A stretch of 64,000 bases of DNA from Elymus sibiricus (taxonomy: Eukaryota; Streptophyta; Magnoliopsida; Poales; Poaceae): contig CM077676.1 in NCBI GenBank assembly GCA_039707655.1, positions 453,396,379 to 453,460,378 on the forward strand. Reading direction: 5' to 3'. Below the pieces are notes generated by a model. The model saw only the letters and a program-made list of their open reading frames with translations. It was not told the origin of the DNA and did no database searches. Made by a program: the position numbers and the translations under genes. The stretch's first letter is position 1, and each line of letters starts with the position of its first letter. Below are positions 11,491 to 23,210 of the stretch, piece after piece.

Positions 11491-11814
11491 GTAAATAAAA
11501 GTTATTTTTACCGCCCTAGTTTGATCTTTTTTACTGCCACAAAATCTTCAAGTGATGTTTTTACCACATTTCCAATTCTTCAGCACTTCCTTCTGGCCAG
11601 TCTTGAGTATTTACATCTAAGTTTCACTGAACAACAAGATTCCTCAATTGTGCAATTGCTTCAATCCGTACAACTCTGGAATCTTTGTCAAGAACACTTA
11701 GTGAAATGCGTCAAGACGATAAGGGTCAATTTCTTCACCTGGTTTATTTTTGAAAAATCTCTGAGAACGCATGTGACTCTTCCCTATTTCCTCGCAACTA
11801 TACTCTATTCACAG
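11491..11814 (+). other. Probable leader intron before the extra ORF
   Basis: A donor GTAAATAA at 11491 follows a GC-rich leader. An acceptor ATTCACAG ends at 11814, just six bases before the ATG at 11820. The interval is T-rich and has plant-intron composition. It fits a 5' untranslated intron. Confidence 0.45.
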
Positions 11815-11819
11815 GTACA

Positions 11820-14800
11820 ATGTCTGCAGACGAATCACTAGGTTCTCATCAAATTAATTCATTTGCAGCATTGCTTGAGGAAAATCTTCAAACATCTTCA
11901 GAGTCCTCAAAGGTTCAAAAACCTCAGCTGAAGAAAATGACTGATGGGAAAAGGCCTCAGAAGGGAGGCAAGCGGAAAGAGGAACATACAGCATTCGAGA
12001 TTCCTGATGACCTGTATGATGGTTATTGCACTCCAGATGAGGAAACTCATGGCAAGGAAATGAAGGAGCAGCGCAAAACGCACATGCAAAAGATCAAGAG
12101 GTACTGGACATACCAGTGGAGGGACTACAATTTCGTCACCTCCAAGTACATGAAGGACTTTGCTGTGAAGCCACCTTGCAACAGGCCACCACTTGCTGAA
12201 GGCCGAACTGCTCACCCAACCAGCATTCGAAGGGGTGAAGAATTCCCCAAAGAGTGGGCAAAGCAATAGGCTAAGTTGCAGAAACTGGCCAAAAAGGCCG
12301 TTGATGAATTCAACCAGGCCGCAAAGGCCTCAGCTGAAGCGGGCGCAAGTGGCAGTGCAAGTGCTCCGAAGAAAGCCATGCAGAAGAAGCCTGCCAGCAA
12401 ACCAAAGCCGTCAGTCCCAAAGGCTTCAGCACCCAAGGTCTCAAAGCCTTCAGTGCCCCCTCCTGCTACAAGTTCTTCAGTGGCAGCAGAAAAATCTTCA
12501 ACACCGGTCGTGCTTGCATCTTGCCAGTGCACCGAGGGCTTTGCAACAGCCACAATCGCTGCATCAAGTGCCTCAGCTTGTGGCAGTCATCATCTTCATT
12601 GCCCACGCTGAAGAAAAAGGCAACTGTTGGCCGTGGAACCAGGCCAAGTCCCAAGAGCAAGGCCGTCGTGCCTCAGGCTGATGAACACGGGCAGGCAGAC
12701 GAAGATGAGCTTGTGGAGTTCCTCAGAAGAAAGCAAGAGCAAGCTGTCGTTGCTTAGAATTCTTCAGTACCACTACTGCTTGATCCCAAGAAGCTGCTAG
12801 ACTTCATTGACATCTGGTGCACCAAGCCAGACACACCTCTTGACGAACTGAATCTGCCTCCTGGCCCAAGTCATGTGCTATCTACCTTCATTTTGAACGA
12901 GAAGCACAAAATAGCTCAAGCGAAACTGGTGAGGAAACAGCAGCTGCAGAAAGAGAAAGAGCTGCAGAAGAACATGCTTTCCATTTCCCCTCAGCAGCTT
13001 GTAGCTTTACAGACTGAGATTCAACAGCTGTCTGAGGAATTTGAAAGACAGTCTAGTCACTGTTGTGGTGTGCGCGACAGATTCATCACGGCAACCAACC
13101 AGGTTGTTGAAGACCACAACAAGCGCGAAGCCGCCAAGTTTGGTACTGTGCCGCCTACAAGTTGAAGAAGTTGTTCCTGAAGAAATTGCAAGGGCGACTG
13201 CATCAGTCGACCCTGAAGTAAATGAACCATCAAATACCTCAGTAGCAGCACCTCCAGCGTCTTCACCTGTGAGGCATATCTCACTTCCTTCTGCATTAGA
13301 AGTGAAGAAAACCAAAGCTGCTGAGAAGGAAGCAAAGAAGAGAAAAGCTTCAGCCCCACCTACCAACACTGCACTAGTGAAGAAAGTGAAGACGACACCA
13401 TTGTCTTCAGAAGATCCGATTGATGCGTACCGATCTCATCAGCGCCCCCTACTCCTGCCACTGCAAATCTTCAACTTGTTCCATATGGGGTGGAATATGA
13501 AATTCCTCAGGCTGACGTAGATATCACTGAAACCCACTCTGCTGCTACCACAGAGCAAGTGGGTGAGGAAATTGAAGTCGAAGATGATGCTTCGCTTCAC
13601 CAAGTTGTGTCACGGAAGCCCTCATAGGTTCCGTTGACTGAAGAAAATGACACTGCTTCGTCTGCTTGTAGTGAAGCAACTGAAGAGGATGTGGATATAG
13701 ATGGCGCCACAACCCCACCAATCGTTGATGACTTTTGGGAAGCCTTCCATCCAAACTCGCCCCTCACCACACCTCTGACGCAAGTACCACAGTCACCCGC
13801 CGTCACTTAAGAAATTCATACGGGCTCTGAGGAGAAACAACCATCACCCACTTTTGAGAGCATTCCTGAAGAAATACCAGTTGCAGCAGCTGATGAAACT
13901 GCTCAAGATGAGCCCACTGTTGAAGTCGTCAATACATCTCCTAGCGCAGACTCCATTCCTTCAGCAGACACAGATACAGTTCCTACCGCCACTGCTGAGG
14001 AAATAGCCAAGTCTCTTGCTGTGACCGATCCCAATGATTCCACTGGGTCCCCACGACCAGTGTTTGATGTTCGCAAGAAGATGCATAACCTTCAGCCAGT
14101 GCCAGTGATGCCCAAGATTGGCAGAACCCTCAGGCGGCCTCAGTTTGACAACGCCAAATTCTTCGAAGAGAAGAATTTCTTCATAGGCGAGTCCCCTTAT
14201 GACTCAGCCAAGATCAGGCGCCTGCGATTCTGGACAAAGACGCAGATGAATTTCTATGCATCGCTACTGTTTGACAAGAAGAAAGTATTTCCTCATCGCC
14301 ATATTCCTCACGTGGATATGGAGTCTCTACCGTGCTTTCGGCCAGTCCTGGCTGTTCTTCACGATGCAGGATTACTTAACTTCTGCTCTGACGTGTGCGA
14401 TTGGAATGAAGAACTCATTCTTCAGTTCTACGCCACTGTGCATTTTTCTGGAGAGGCTGAAGACATTGCTACATGGACACTGGAATGGATGAGTGAAGAC
14501 ACTCACTATAAAACACCAATTGAAGAACTTCTTCGTGCTCTCCCAGTTGATCCGCCCCAAGATGACGCGAAGAGAATATATGAAGAACCTGAGCTGCCTG
14601 ACCACCTGATGCAAGTGCTGATGAAGCCAATTGCTGAAGGAGAAGCTCAAAGGACAACCTTCCTAGTGAAGGACTTGCTCTATGTGCCAAAGACTGTTTT
14701 TCGCATTCTGTCCAAAACCCTCAGTCCAATTAAGGGTCACAACTCCAACACTGAAGAAGTTGTGGGAATTATGAAGAATTTGCTGTTCCATATAATTCAT

Positions 14801-15547
14801 GGCACTCCCATCAACATTCATGACTTCTTTCTGAGGACTTTGGTCAGAGTGGCACAGTCGCCTTTTGATCTGAAGCCATATGCTCCATGGATCATGAGAT
14901 TCATCAGATCCCGCTCTGCTATTCACTACAAGGCTGACAATCAGAATCACTTGAGTTATTTGCCTGAAGTCAAAGTTCTTCAAAGCACCATCTCCTCAGT
15001 TCTTGGCAAGGGCAAGACACCTGTAGATGAAGGAATTCGTTCCCTTGATGGACAATTTCATCAACCACTCTCTAGCTCCCAAGCTGACGAATCTGTAAGC
15101 CAGGATACTGCTGCAAAAGCTTCAAGGCCAACTACATCACCAGAAGCACCACGTGTCATGACGGACCATGAGCTGCTTATAAGCCTTCACCAGAAAGTGG
15201 ACAGAAATCACAGATGGGTTAAGCGTCAGTTTGCTGCAGTTCAAGCCAACATGACTGTGACGCATAACTCAGTCCGCAAAAACCGCTACTATCTTCATGA
15301 GATATTTGACAGATCATGGGCCATCCTTTCGCATCTCAAGACCGATGAAGAACTTGCTGATTTGGACTTCCAGATGAACTTTGACTGGGCAGAACCGCCA
15401 AGGAAAAAGTACAAGAAAGTCCAAGTTCCTCCATTCATGCCAAGCTCAGAATCTTCATCGCGCACCACTGATGAAAATGAAGCTGCTGAAGACGATGCGA
15501 CTGGTCCATCTGCTTCACGCGACCCCGACACCGCTGGCGCTCCCTAG
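11820..15547 (+). pseudogene. Extra (env-like) ORF of the SIRE-type element, disrupted
   Basis: A single ancestral frame of about 1240 codons is inferred across 11820-15547. It is broken by TAG at 12267, TAG at 12755, TAG at 13625 and TAA at 13807, and by frame changes near 12600, 13165 and 13480. Its longest open part, 14021-15547, encodes 508 residues. The N-terminal third is Lys/Ala/Pro/Ser-rich and low-complexity. A coiled-coil-like Gln/Glu/Lys segment lies at 12890-13060. The C-terminal part is a compact domain with many Trp/Phe residues, of the type annotated as putative plant transposon protein. SIRE-lineage elements carry such ORFs, sometimes called envelope-like, but no signal peptide or transmembrane helix is visible here. 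The function is unknown. Confidence 0.65.
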
Positions 15548-16083
15548 TCTTCACCGCGTTGTTTTTCTTCAGGGGCGTTAGTCCTCGCCTTGTCTCCTTT
15601 TGGTCATCTGATGACAAAGGGGGGAAGTGTGAGTTAGTCTTCAAGCGGGTCGATATATGGGTTGTTTTTTGCTTAAGTTGCAACTCTTGGACTTTGCTTG
15701 ATTTGTTCTTTGATGAGTTGTAACTTAAATACTGTTGGTCGTCTGACTCTTTTGCTACACTTATGATGCGTGCTCTGATCCTAATATATCTGTTCATTAT
15801 GCATGCACAATTTCGTCAGACACCAATTTTCATCATGCATTCATATTCTTCAAATCCTATGATCATGCATGATTGGATTCCAAGATATAGGGGGAGATCT
15901 CTACAATTTCAACCTGCCATGTGCATTTGCAATCCAAAGCAAATTCCTCATATGCACATCTTCAGGGGGAGTTCCTCAATATCTTGTAATCAATTTCTTC
16001 AAACTATGTACTTACACTTCAATTATATTTACTCTCGTTGAAAGCCTAACCAATTTGTCATCAATCACCAAAAAGGGGGAGAT

Positions 16084-17507
16084 TGTAAGTGCATCAAGTG
16101 CCCCCTTAGTGGTTTTGGAGTATTGAAGACAAATAGGTTGAGCAACTAATATGTTTGTGAGTATACACAGGAGACAGAGTCCCTGAAGACTTGGTTTAAC
16201 ACATGGAAGATGACCCCTAAAAATAGATTTCTTCAAGTGAAGAATTTGATGATGAAATTGGTACGGCCTTTAAAGAAATTGATGTGAAGACTTTGAAGCT
16301 TGAAGACTTTGGTTTTCGTAATTTCTTTTCTTCTTATTTGAGTCATAGGAAAAACCGTACTGTTAAAGGGGGTCTAGGTGAAACATATCTCACATTTCCA
16401 AAGTGATGCTCATAACTTCTCAAACCTATACACACAAGCCGCTTCGAGTGAAGCCTTTGGAAATCTCCAGTACAGCTGACGCATTTGCTAGCGACAGTGA
16501 CGAAGTTCATCTGGTCGCTGACGAATTTGGTCAGGCTGAGGAGTTAGGAGTTCGCCAGTGCGAGCTGCCTACCGTGAGGAAATTGAGTGCCCTGACGAAA
16601 TTGAGAGTACAATTTTCCGACCGTTGCTGTGCCGCATGCCAGCTGTCGAGTGGATCCTTATCCTGACAACGGTCGAATCAGACAAGGGCATTTATGACAT
16701 TTTATGTCGGGTTGCCCCCTGGCTATAAATAGCCGCCCCCCAACCAGTTGTTGGTTGGCTGCTCCGAGAGAACTTGACACTTGTCATTTGAGAGCAACCC
16801 TTCCTCTGACAACTTTGTGAGAACCCAAGTGAGGAAAAACCCAACCAGAGCCTAAGTGATTGAGCATCACTGAAGAGATTGATCTGTGTGATCCGACGCT
16901 TGTTACCTTTGAGGACTGTCATTTCTCCAGACGGTTAGGCATCATGTTCTGAGCACCCAAGAGTAATTGTGGCGTGCCGGTGAACAAGTCTGTGAAGGTT
17001 TTGGAAGTCTACCTTGAAGACTTACCACGAGTGATTGGGCGAGGTCTAACTGACCTTAGCTCAAGAGGAATACGGTGAGGACTAAGTGTTCTCTGAGTTG
17101 CGACTCAGCCGCCTCAACCAGACGTACAGTTGATGCAGCAACTGGAACTGGTCTACCAAATTCCATTGTCTTCACCGAGTCAACCTGGTTTCAAATTCCT
17201 CACCCTCCCTTACTTTATTCCGCTGCTGAAGAATTTGTGATCTATCCTCTGATGAATTTGAACTGAAGTATTTGATCATGCTATCGTTTATTTCCTCAGT
17301 TCATATTTTTCATGCGTGTATGATTGTATGATTACGTGTTCTTCACCCTTATATATTCCGTTCGCATGTACTCTGATTCTGTGATGACTTAGTTTCCCTT
17401 GTGGTTCTATTTCTTCACTCTGATCTTCGTCAAATTCATCAGAGTTTGACGAATTTCTAATAATCTCCCATTCACCCCCCCCCTCTGGGAGATAACCCGC
17501 GCTTTCA
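16084..17507 (+). repeat. 3' LTR of the SIRE-type Copia element
   Basis: Starts TGTAAGTGCATCAAGTGCCC directly after the polypurine tract AAAAAGGGGGAGAT (16070-16083). A TATAAATA box lies at 16724-16731. I place the end at GCTTTCA (17507) because the CACCCCCCCTCT-type terminus followed by TTTCA is usual for this family. No 5' copy exists in the window, so the right end is an estimate. Confidence 0.7.
16724..16731 (+). promoter_or_regulatory. LTR TATA box
   Basis: TATAAATA within the 3' LTR, followed by a C-rich tract. This is the expected core promoter of the element. Confidence 0.6.
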
Positions 17508-18371
17508 TAATCCTTCTTGGAATCCATTTTATAAATCCATATTGAAAACTTAGTTCGAAAGCTTCCATTATCGGGAATCATCATCACCCGAGCCGTCGTG
17601 CTCATGGTCATCCAAGTCCTCGCCATCGTGCTTGGGTTTAACTGAATGTTTTTATGAGATTTAACTGAATGTTGTTAGTTTAACTAAATATGCATTGAAG
17701 ATTGGGAAAAAAAAGATTTCGCACTAACAAGTGGGTCCCATGATATGGAGCAGCCATTATGGAGACTATGAGTTGCGCATCATCTCGGCAGACTCTATAT
17801 CCATGTGGACAGCGCTACATATGTAGTATAGAGACTGCAAATATTGTGATCCAAAATCCCATTCTCACGTACTATTTCCACAAAAATCTTTCGATATGTG
17901 AGGAATGGATTAACTACCTGGAGAAAATTGTGAAGATAATCGTTATTAAATTAACCCAGTATGTAAGATTTATGTAAACATATTTCATAGGAACATCATT
18001 GCTCTACGGTGACTCTGCTAGAGTTGATCTTAGAAAGCCTAATTTAAGTGCATCTATAATCGAACCCCTCCTATACGTCCGGGCGGACGGCCCGGTCGCT
18101 GCCCGATCACGAAATTGCCAACAAAACTGGACACCCTATACCCAGCCAAACGCCCGAGTTGTCTGGCATCCCCCAAACCGAACCCATACGTGGGGCAGAT
18201 ATGGGGAGACCCGGACACGCCCGAAAGCGTGTGTACTACGTTAGATTGGCGGGAGGGGTCCTCGCCAGAACCCATCGGTCCACCTGACACCTCCTTCGGT
18301 TCGGTGAGGACACATTCATGGCGCCGCTCTAGTGAGCCACCCGAGGGGCCAAACACAGCTATTTAAGCTGG
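17508..18371. other. Gene-free stretch, partly repetitive
   Basis: No gene recognised. From about 18050 the composition becomes GC-rich with words such as CCGGGCGGACGGCCCGG, common in a repetitive Triticeae gene-like unit. This is probably the upstream part of the host sequence that received the CACTA element. Confidence 0.4.
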
Positions 18372-18913
18372 ATGGTTAGGATCACCCTATCCCAGTCGCC
18401 AGTCCCCTCTTCCCCCTCATGTTCGCGCCGCTACCGCGACCCCGTCCGAGCACCAGTCCACTCCGACCTCACCATCCATCGACCGCCATGTTCCGCACCA
18501 AGGACATACTACAAGATGCTAACCTCGGAGCGTCAGGCAGAGATCCAAGAGGAGATGCACGCCGCCGAGGCATGTCGCGCCGCTCGCATTGCGTCGGCCT
18601 ACCTCCGAACTCTCCGAAGGAGGAGGAGGCACTACTGGGAAATGGCTTATAGGTGAACCCCCATTAGTGGCGGGCGTAGTCTAGCACCCGCCACAGCTAA
18701 TTTGAAAAATTAGCAGTGGCGGGTGCTAAGAACCGCCCGCCACTGCTATTAGCTTACTAGTGGCGGGCACCAGTTTGCGCCCGTCACTGGTGATAGCTGT
18801 CCAGATTTGTCGTGGGACAAATGTTACCAGTTACGGGCACAAACTAGTACCCGCCACTACTAGTTCAGTTGGCAGTGGCGGGCGGCAATACGTACCCGTC
18901 ACTGTTATTGTTT

Positions 18914-20154
18914 GGGACGATGCTAGGCGCCGGCGCGCCGGCCGAACAGTTCGGCCGGTCGCGCCCCAGCCGCCCGATGCAGCCAACCACAGCCGTCTGA
19001 TCTGCCTCCCCCCCCCTCGCGTTGACTTCTTCTTCTTCCGCGCGCGCCCACCCCGGCCGCCCCTACCGCCGGCCACCACCCCCCTCACCTGGACCTCCTT
19101 CCCCTCGCAGTCCCAGGCTGCTGGATGCGCTCTCCGTCCCCGTCGCCGTCGGTCACCGCCGGTCGCCGTCGCAGCATCCCCTCGGTCCCGGCAGGAAGCC
19201 GTTGCCCCTCGTAGAAAAAAACGACGCCGTCTTGAAGCACGCCGAAACCCCTCTGTCGTTGCAGCACCTAGTAGCCGCCGTCGTCGCTGCATTGTCGTGT
19301 CGCCGACGCAACTATCAACGTCGCCGCTTGCCACCATTGGCGAGTCAGGTTGAAGCTTTTTCTCTCATCGGTTGAAGCTTTTTCTATGCCGGTTGAAGCT
19401 TTTTTCGCAGATTAAAACTTTCCGCCATGCCGATTGAAGCTTTTTTCACCTAGGGGTGAAGCTTTTTTTGTAAGGGTTGCAGCTTTTTCTGTGTCCAACA
19501 TTTTGGTTGTGAAAAAATCCCCCCCGGCTGAAGATTTCTCAATCTCTGGTTGAAGCTTTTTCATCTGCGGGTTGAAGCTTTTTGTCAAAATGGTTGTCAC
19601 TTTTCCTGTGTTCCGTTGTTTGGTTGAACCTTTTTTATCTACTGGATGTAGCTTTTTGCGTCCACGGTTGTAGCATGGGAAAACACTGTTCGCAACTCTC
19701 CCCGATGCCGCGGTTGCAGCTCCCCCCGATCGCCATGGTTGTAGCATGGGGCACCTCGGTCCCCTCCCGGCGTTTGTCCTGCCGCCGGTTGCAGCAAAAA
19801 AAGGGGAGAGAGGAGGAGGAGGAAAAAGGAAGAGAGGGAGAAGGAAGAAGAGAGAGGTGGGAAGACGAGCGGGGCTGCAACCATGGCGGGGTGAATGCTA
19901 CATCCATGGCCGGCGGGGACTTCGATCTTCCAAGCTACATCCATGGCCGACGGTGAGCTGCTCACGCGCTGCAACGGGGGAGGCAAGAGATGCGCGCGTT
20001 GTGGGGACGAGATCTGCGCGAGGTTGAAGAAAGCAGAGAGGATAGCGTGGGTGGCCCTGTGTCTTACGTGTCGCCTGGTGGGTGGCTGGGGCGAAGCGCG
20101 CGTGGACGCGTCCGGCCCAAAGTTCGGCCGGCGCGCCGCGTCCAAACGTTTTCC
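18914..20154. mobile_element. Mutator-like element nested in the CACTA end
   Basis: Flanked by perfect 8-base direct repeats TATTGTTT at 18906-18913 and 20155-20162. The termini share the inverted stretch GGCGCGCCGGCCGAAC about 15 bases in from each end, with weaker similarity to the very tips. It splits the left sub-terminal repeat block of the CACTA element, which resumes directly afterwards. The interior is GC-rich with no recognised gene and holds a degenerate GGTTGAAGCTTTTT array. Confidence 0.75.
19348..19680 (+). repeat. Degenerate GGTTGAAGCTTTTT array
   Basis: About a dozen variants of GGTTGAAGCTTTTT recur at irregular 20-45 base spacing, for example at 19348, 19370, 19391 and 19548, grading into GGTTGTAGC and GGTTGCAGC further right. 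It is too irregular for a simple minisatellite. It may be an old tandem array or a repeated binding site. Confidence 0.7.
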
Positions 20155-20389
20155 TATTGTTTGTCCCGTGCAAAATCTATACAGAACTACCAGTGGCGGG
20201 CTGCAATTAGTGCCCGCCACTGCTAGTTGAACTGGCAGTGGCGGGCAGAAAACAGCGACCGCCCCTCCTAATTTTTGACAGATTTGCCGCTGGACCAAAA
20301 TTACCAGCGGCGGGCCACTCATAAGCAAAACAGGCCTAAAAGCCCACTAAACCGTGTCTAATACCTAACCCTAGCCCAACCCTCACACT

Positions 20390-23210
20390 CTCCCCTGTCT
20401 CTCGTTCTCTCCTCTCCCTGCCTCCACGAACCCTTGCCGCCGCCACCAAGGCAAACGCCACCGATTCCGGCGAGTTCCGGTGTTCTTCGCTGGCGTGCAG
20501 CACCAGACCCTGCTCCCCTCGTCACGCTCCTCCCTTCACTCCGGCCAGATCCGCCTCCCACGGCATCAAGATCTCACCCACGACCCCTCCCCTTGGCTAG
20601 GGTTTGGGTGGCGGTGTCTCCTCCAACTCCGGCGCGGCTCCGGCGCCTCTGATTCGTCCTCTCCGATGCCCAGCTCCCCTCCCACGCGCAGATCTGCCTC
20701 ATGGACGGTGCTCCTGCACCCGGTGGCTGCCGCCGGCGACTTCCTCCACGGCGTGACGGCGGTGGATGGCTGCTCCGCAACCACGCTAGCGGCTACAAAC
20801 CCCCCATGGTGAGACCCTCTCTGCTCCTCTGTTCCTGTGGCTGCCATGCCATGGTTGGTTCCTTGTAGACCATCACGTGGATGACCAAGTGGTAGTGCTG
20901 CTGATTTGTAGTGGTGGTGCTCAGCTGGCTACTAATTTGTTGCTGCTTAGTTTCCTTTGAGTGAAAGATAGGTTAATTTAGCTGCTGATTTGTGGCTGCC
21001 ATGCCAGAGTAACAAGTACCTATAGTATTGCAATTTAGCTGTTTAAAAAACTGTTAGGTTAATTAGTTTCCTTTGAGTGAAAGATAGTACACGGCTTGCA
21101 ATAGTACATCAAAGTCCTAGCACTACTATTTGGACTAGTAGGAGTCCATCTAGGATTGTGCTACCCGTGTAGTACTAATTTAAATTAGATTAGGAAAGCC
21201 AACATGCATTGTCTCTACAGGTTTAGGAAGTTGGCTGGTAGCGTATATATACATACCTGGTTGCGTGAGATTTGTACCGTCGGGAAAAAGAGAAAAGAAA
21301 TAAGAAGAAGAGAGGCATGACACGTAATAGTATAATGAGAAATAAACTGAAGGTGTCATTTCATATAATTCAAATTGGATGTACTTCATCTTATCATTTT
21401 ACTGGCTAGCACATATTTAGTAGTTGCATCTTGGCAGCTTACTTCTTTTTCATTCGGTTTTTGATAAAATCACAAAGCTAATTGCTTCCACAGATGAAAA
21501 ACAGTCCAGTTTGGTTTTTGTTGTGTCGAAGAACAAACTAGATAGGTTTGGGTTACAAAGATGCATTTGGTGATGGCTCCCTGTCTCCCTGGCTGCTACT
21601 ACATCTCCGATTGCATAAACTAAAAAGAAGAGAAAATACTCAGCATATGCTACTGCCCACTTAATTTTTGATAACATAAATACACTGGTTACATTGACAG
21701 TTTTCTCTTCATCCGTACAAGTGTGATGTGTTGTCACAGGACGGGCTTGCCAATATAATTGTGTTCCATTATATTTTCCCAGTTCATTTTCCGGTTTCTC
21801 AAGAGATGCAAAAATCCTTTGTTGCAGGCGCTGCCGTCTCTTACTTGACAATGACGACGGCAGCACAACGCAGAGGGCGGTGGCGCGACAAGGAGGGCGT
21901 CTCCTCTGTGCGGCGGCATCATGATGTTGGTCAACGGGACGGCCTGCAGGCAGTGGGCGGCCTGCATAGGTATACCCTCCTCTCCTTCCTTCCCCTTCTG
22001 TTCAAGTCCAAAGCTTGCCTATGATGCCGCTGTTCCGATTATATTAGATGAATTCCAGCCAACAGTGTTATCTTGTCTCTTTTGATTCAATCTATGAGCA
22101 GTGGAACAATTCTCTTGTCAAGTGCTCGTTCGTGTCTAAAGCAAATCAATTTTGCTCTTCTCTCTAGTTCGTCTCAAAGTTGAAGCAGACCTGTCACCAA
22201 GTTAGATGTTGATTGCTGAATTGTATTTATTCATGCTGTATACATATGTGATGGTCCCTTGTTGCCTGCTAAATTCAAGAGAAATACTTCTATGATGCTA
22301 CTGTCCACTTTTTGTTAGAAAAAATCTTTTGTTGCACACGCAGGCCATCTCTTTCTCAAAGATGATATTCTTCATGACTGGGATCATGCCGCTGTATGGT
22401 AGCCTCATGTGATCGAGTGCTTGACCCCTTGAGGAGGGCATATTCTTCAGCATCTCTCTTGTCGGATCGTATCCCCGTGACCACGTCGTCAAAGAGACAG
22501 TCTCCTTCTTTGACTGCTTCGGCGGCATCGCCATGGGCAGGACCTGCACCACCGTTCACTATAAGTGTAAGCACATACCTTCCCCTTCCATGCTTGTTTG
22601 GCTGCCTATTCGTTGTGTAAATCAGAGTGCCTAGAAATTTGACTTATGAAGCACACTAAAATGCTACCGAGAGATTTACTTAGTGATTTGTTTCTATTTT
22701 TCAGCATCTGTGTTGGTGTCATTGTTATTGGTGCTATGGGGAGGTGAAGACCCGGGACATTGCAACAATGGGGAAATGGTCACCTACAGCAGCAGGCTAG
22801 TTACTCTAGTTGCAGTATTTGCTCTTTGCTTCTCCAAATTATCTCCTGGTCCATATATGATCGAGAAAAAACTCTTCCCTCTGATTAACATATATGAAAT
22901 CTAGTCAAATTCCTGTAGCAGTGGATCCACAACATATTTGTTTCTGTAGAACAATGATACATTGAACGATCTGACCTACAATGATACATTTTGTGTTTTA
23001 TGCTTATCTAGCTTTCCTTAACTGTGATCGATTTGAATACTTTGCAGTATGAGATGCGTATGCACATGGCACTGATGTTCCCAACCACGGAAGGCCACAG
23101 TGGAGAAGCGGCTCGAGGCCAAGGACCAGAAGATCCAGCAGTTTGGGAGTACCTCAGGACTTCGACATCGTCTCCAGTCACTACGTGAAGCCCGCATCAC
23201 TGCGCGTACG
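20390..23210 (+). other. Exon-like series inside the CACTA element
   Basis: A GC-rich block ends at CCCCCCATG|GTGAG near 20811. It is followed by blocks bounded by intron-like signals: acceptor TTGTTGCAG near 21827 with donor near 21968; acceptor ACACGCAG near 22342; acceptor TTTTTCAG near 22704; acceptor TTTGCAG near 23047 with donor near 23205. The last block translates to a YEMRMHMALMFP segment of the type found at the C-terminus of plant CACTA-encoded proteins. This suggests a decayed multi-exon element gene rather than a captured host gene. Exon borders are inferred from splice words only. Confidence 0.35.

Larger units (their letters stand above)
6985..17507 (+). mobile_element. SIRE/Maximus-lineage Copia retrotransposon, 5'-truncated
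   Basis: The order is gag tail, protease, integrase, reverse transcriptase, RNase H, a long spacer, a large extra ORF, polypurine tract and 3' LTR. Integrase ahead of reverse transcriptase identifies Copia. A long extra frame downstream of pol is typical of the SIRE/Maximus lineage. The 5' LTR, primer-binding site and most of gag are absent, and the left junction near 6985 is approximate. Internal sequence is rich in the CTTCA/GAAGAA words common to this family. Several stops and frameshifts show it is dead. Confidence 0.85.

Noticed and set aside
17288..17626. 112-codon minus-strand frame at the end of the SIRE-type LTR
   Set aside because: It runs across the LTR end and has no domain. It is a chance frame.
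19639..20328. 229-codon minus-strand frame in the nested Mutator-like element
   Set aside because: Low-complexity Ser/Pro/Leu runs, and it spans the element border and target duplication. Not a gene.
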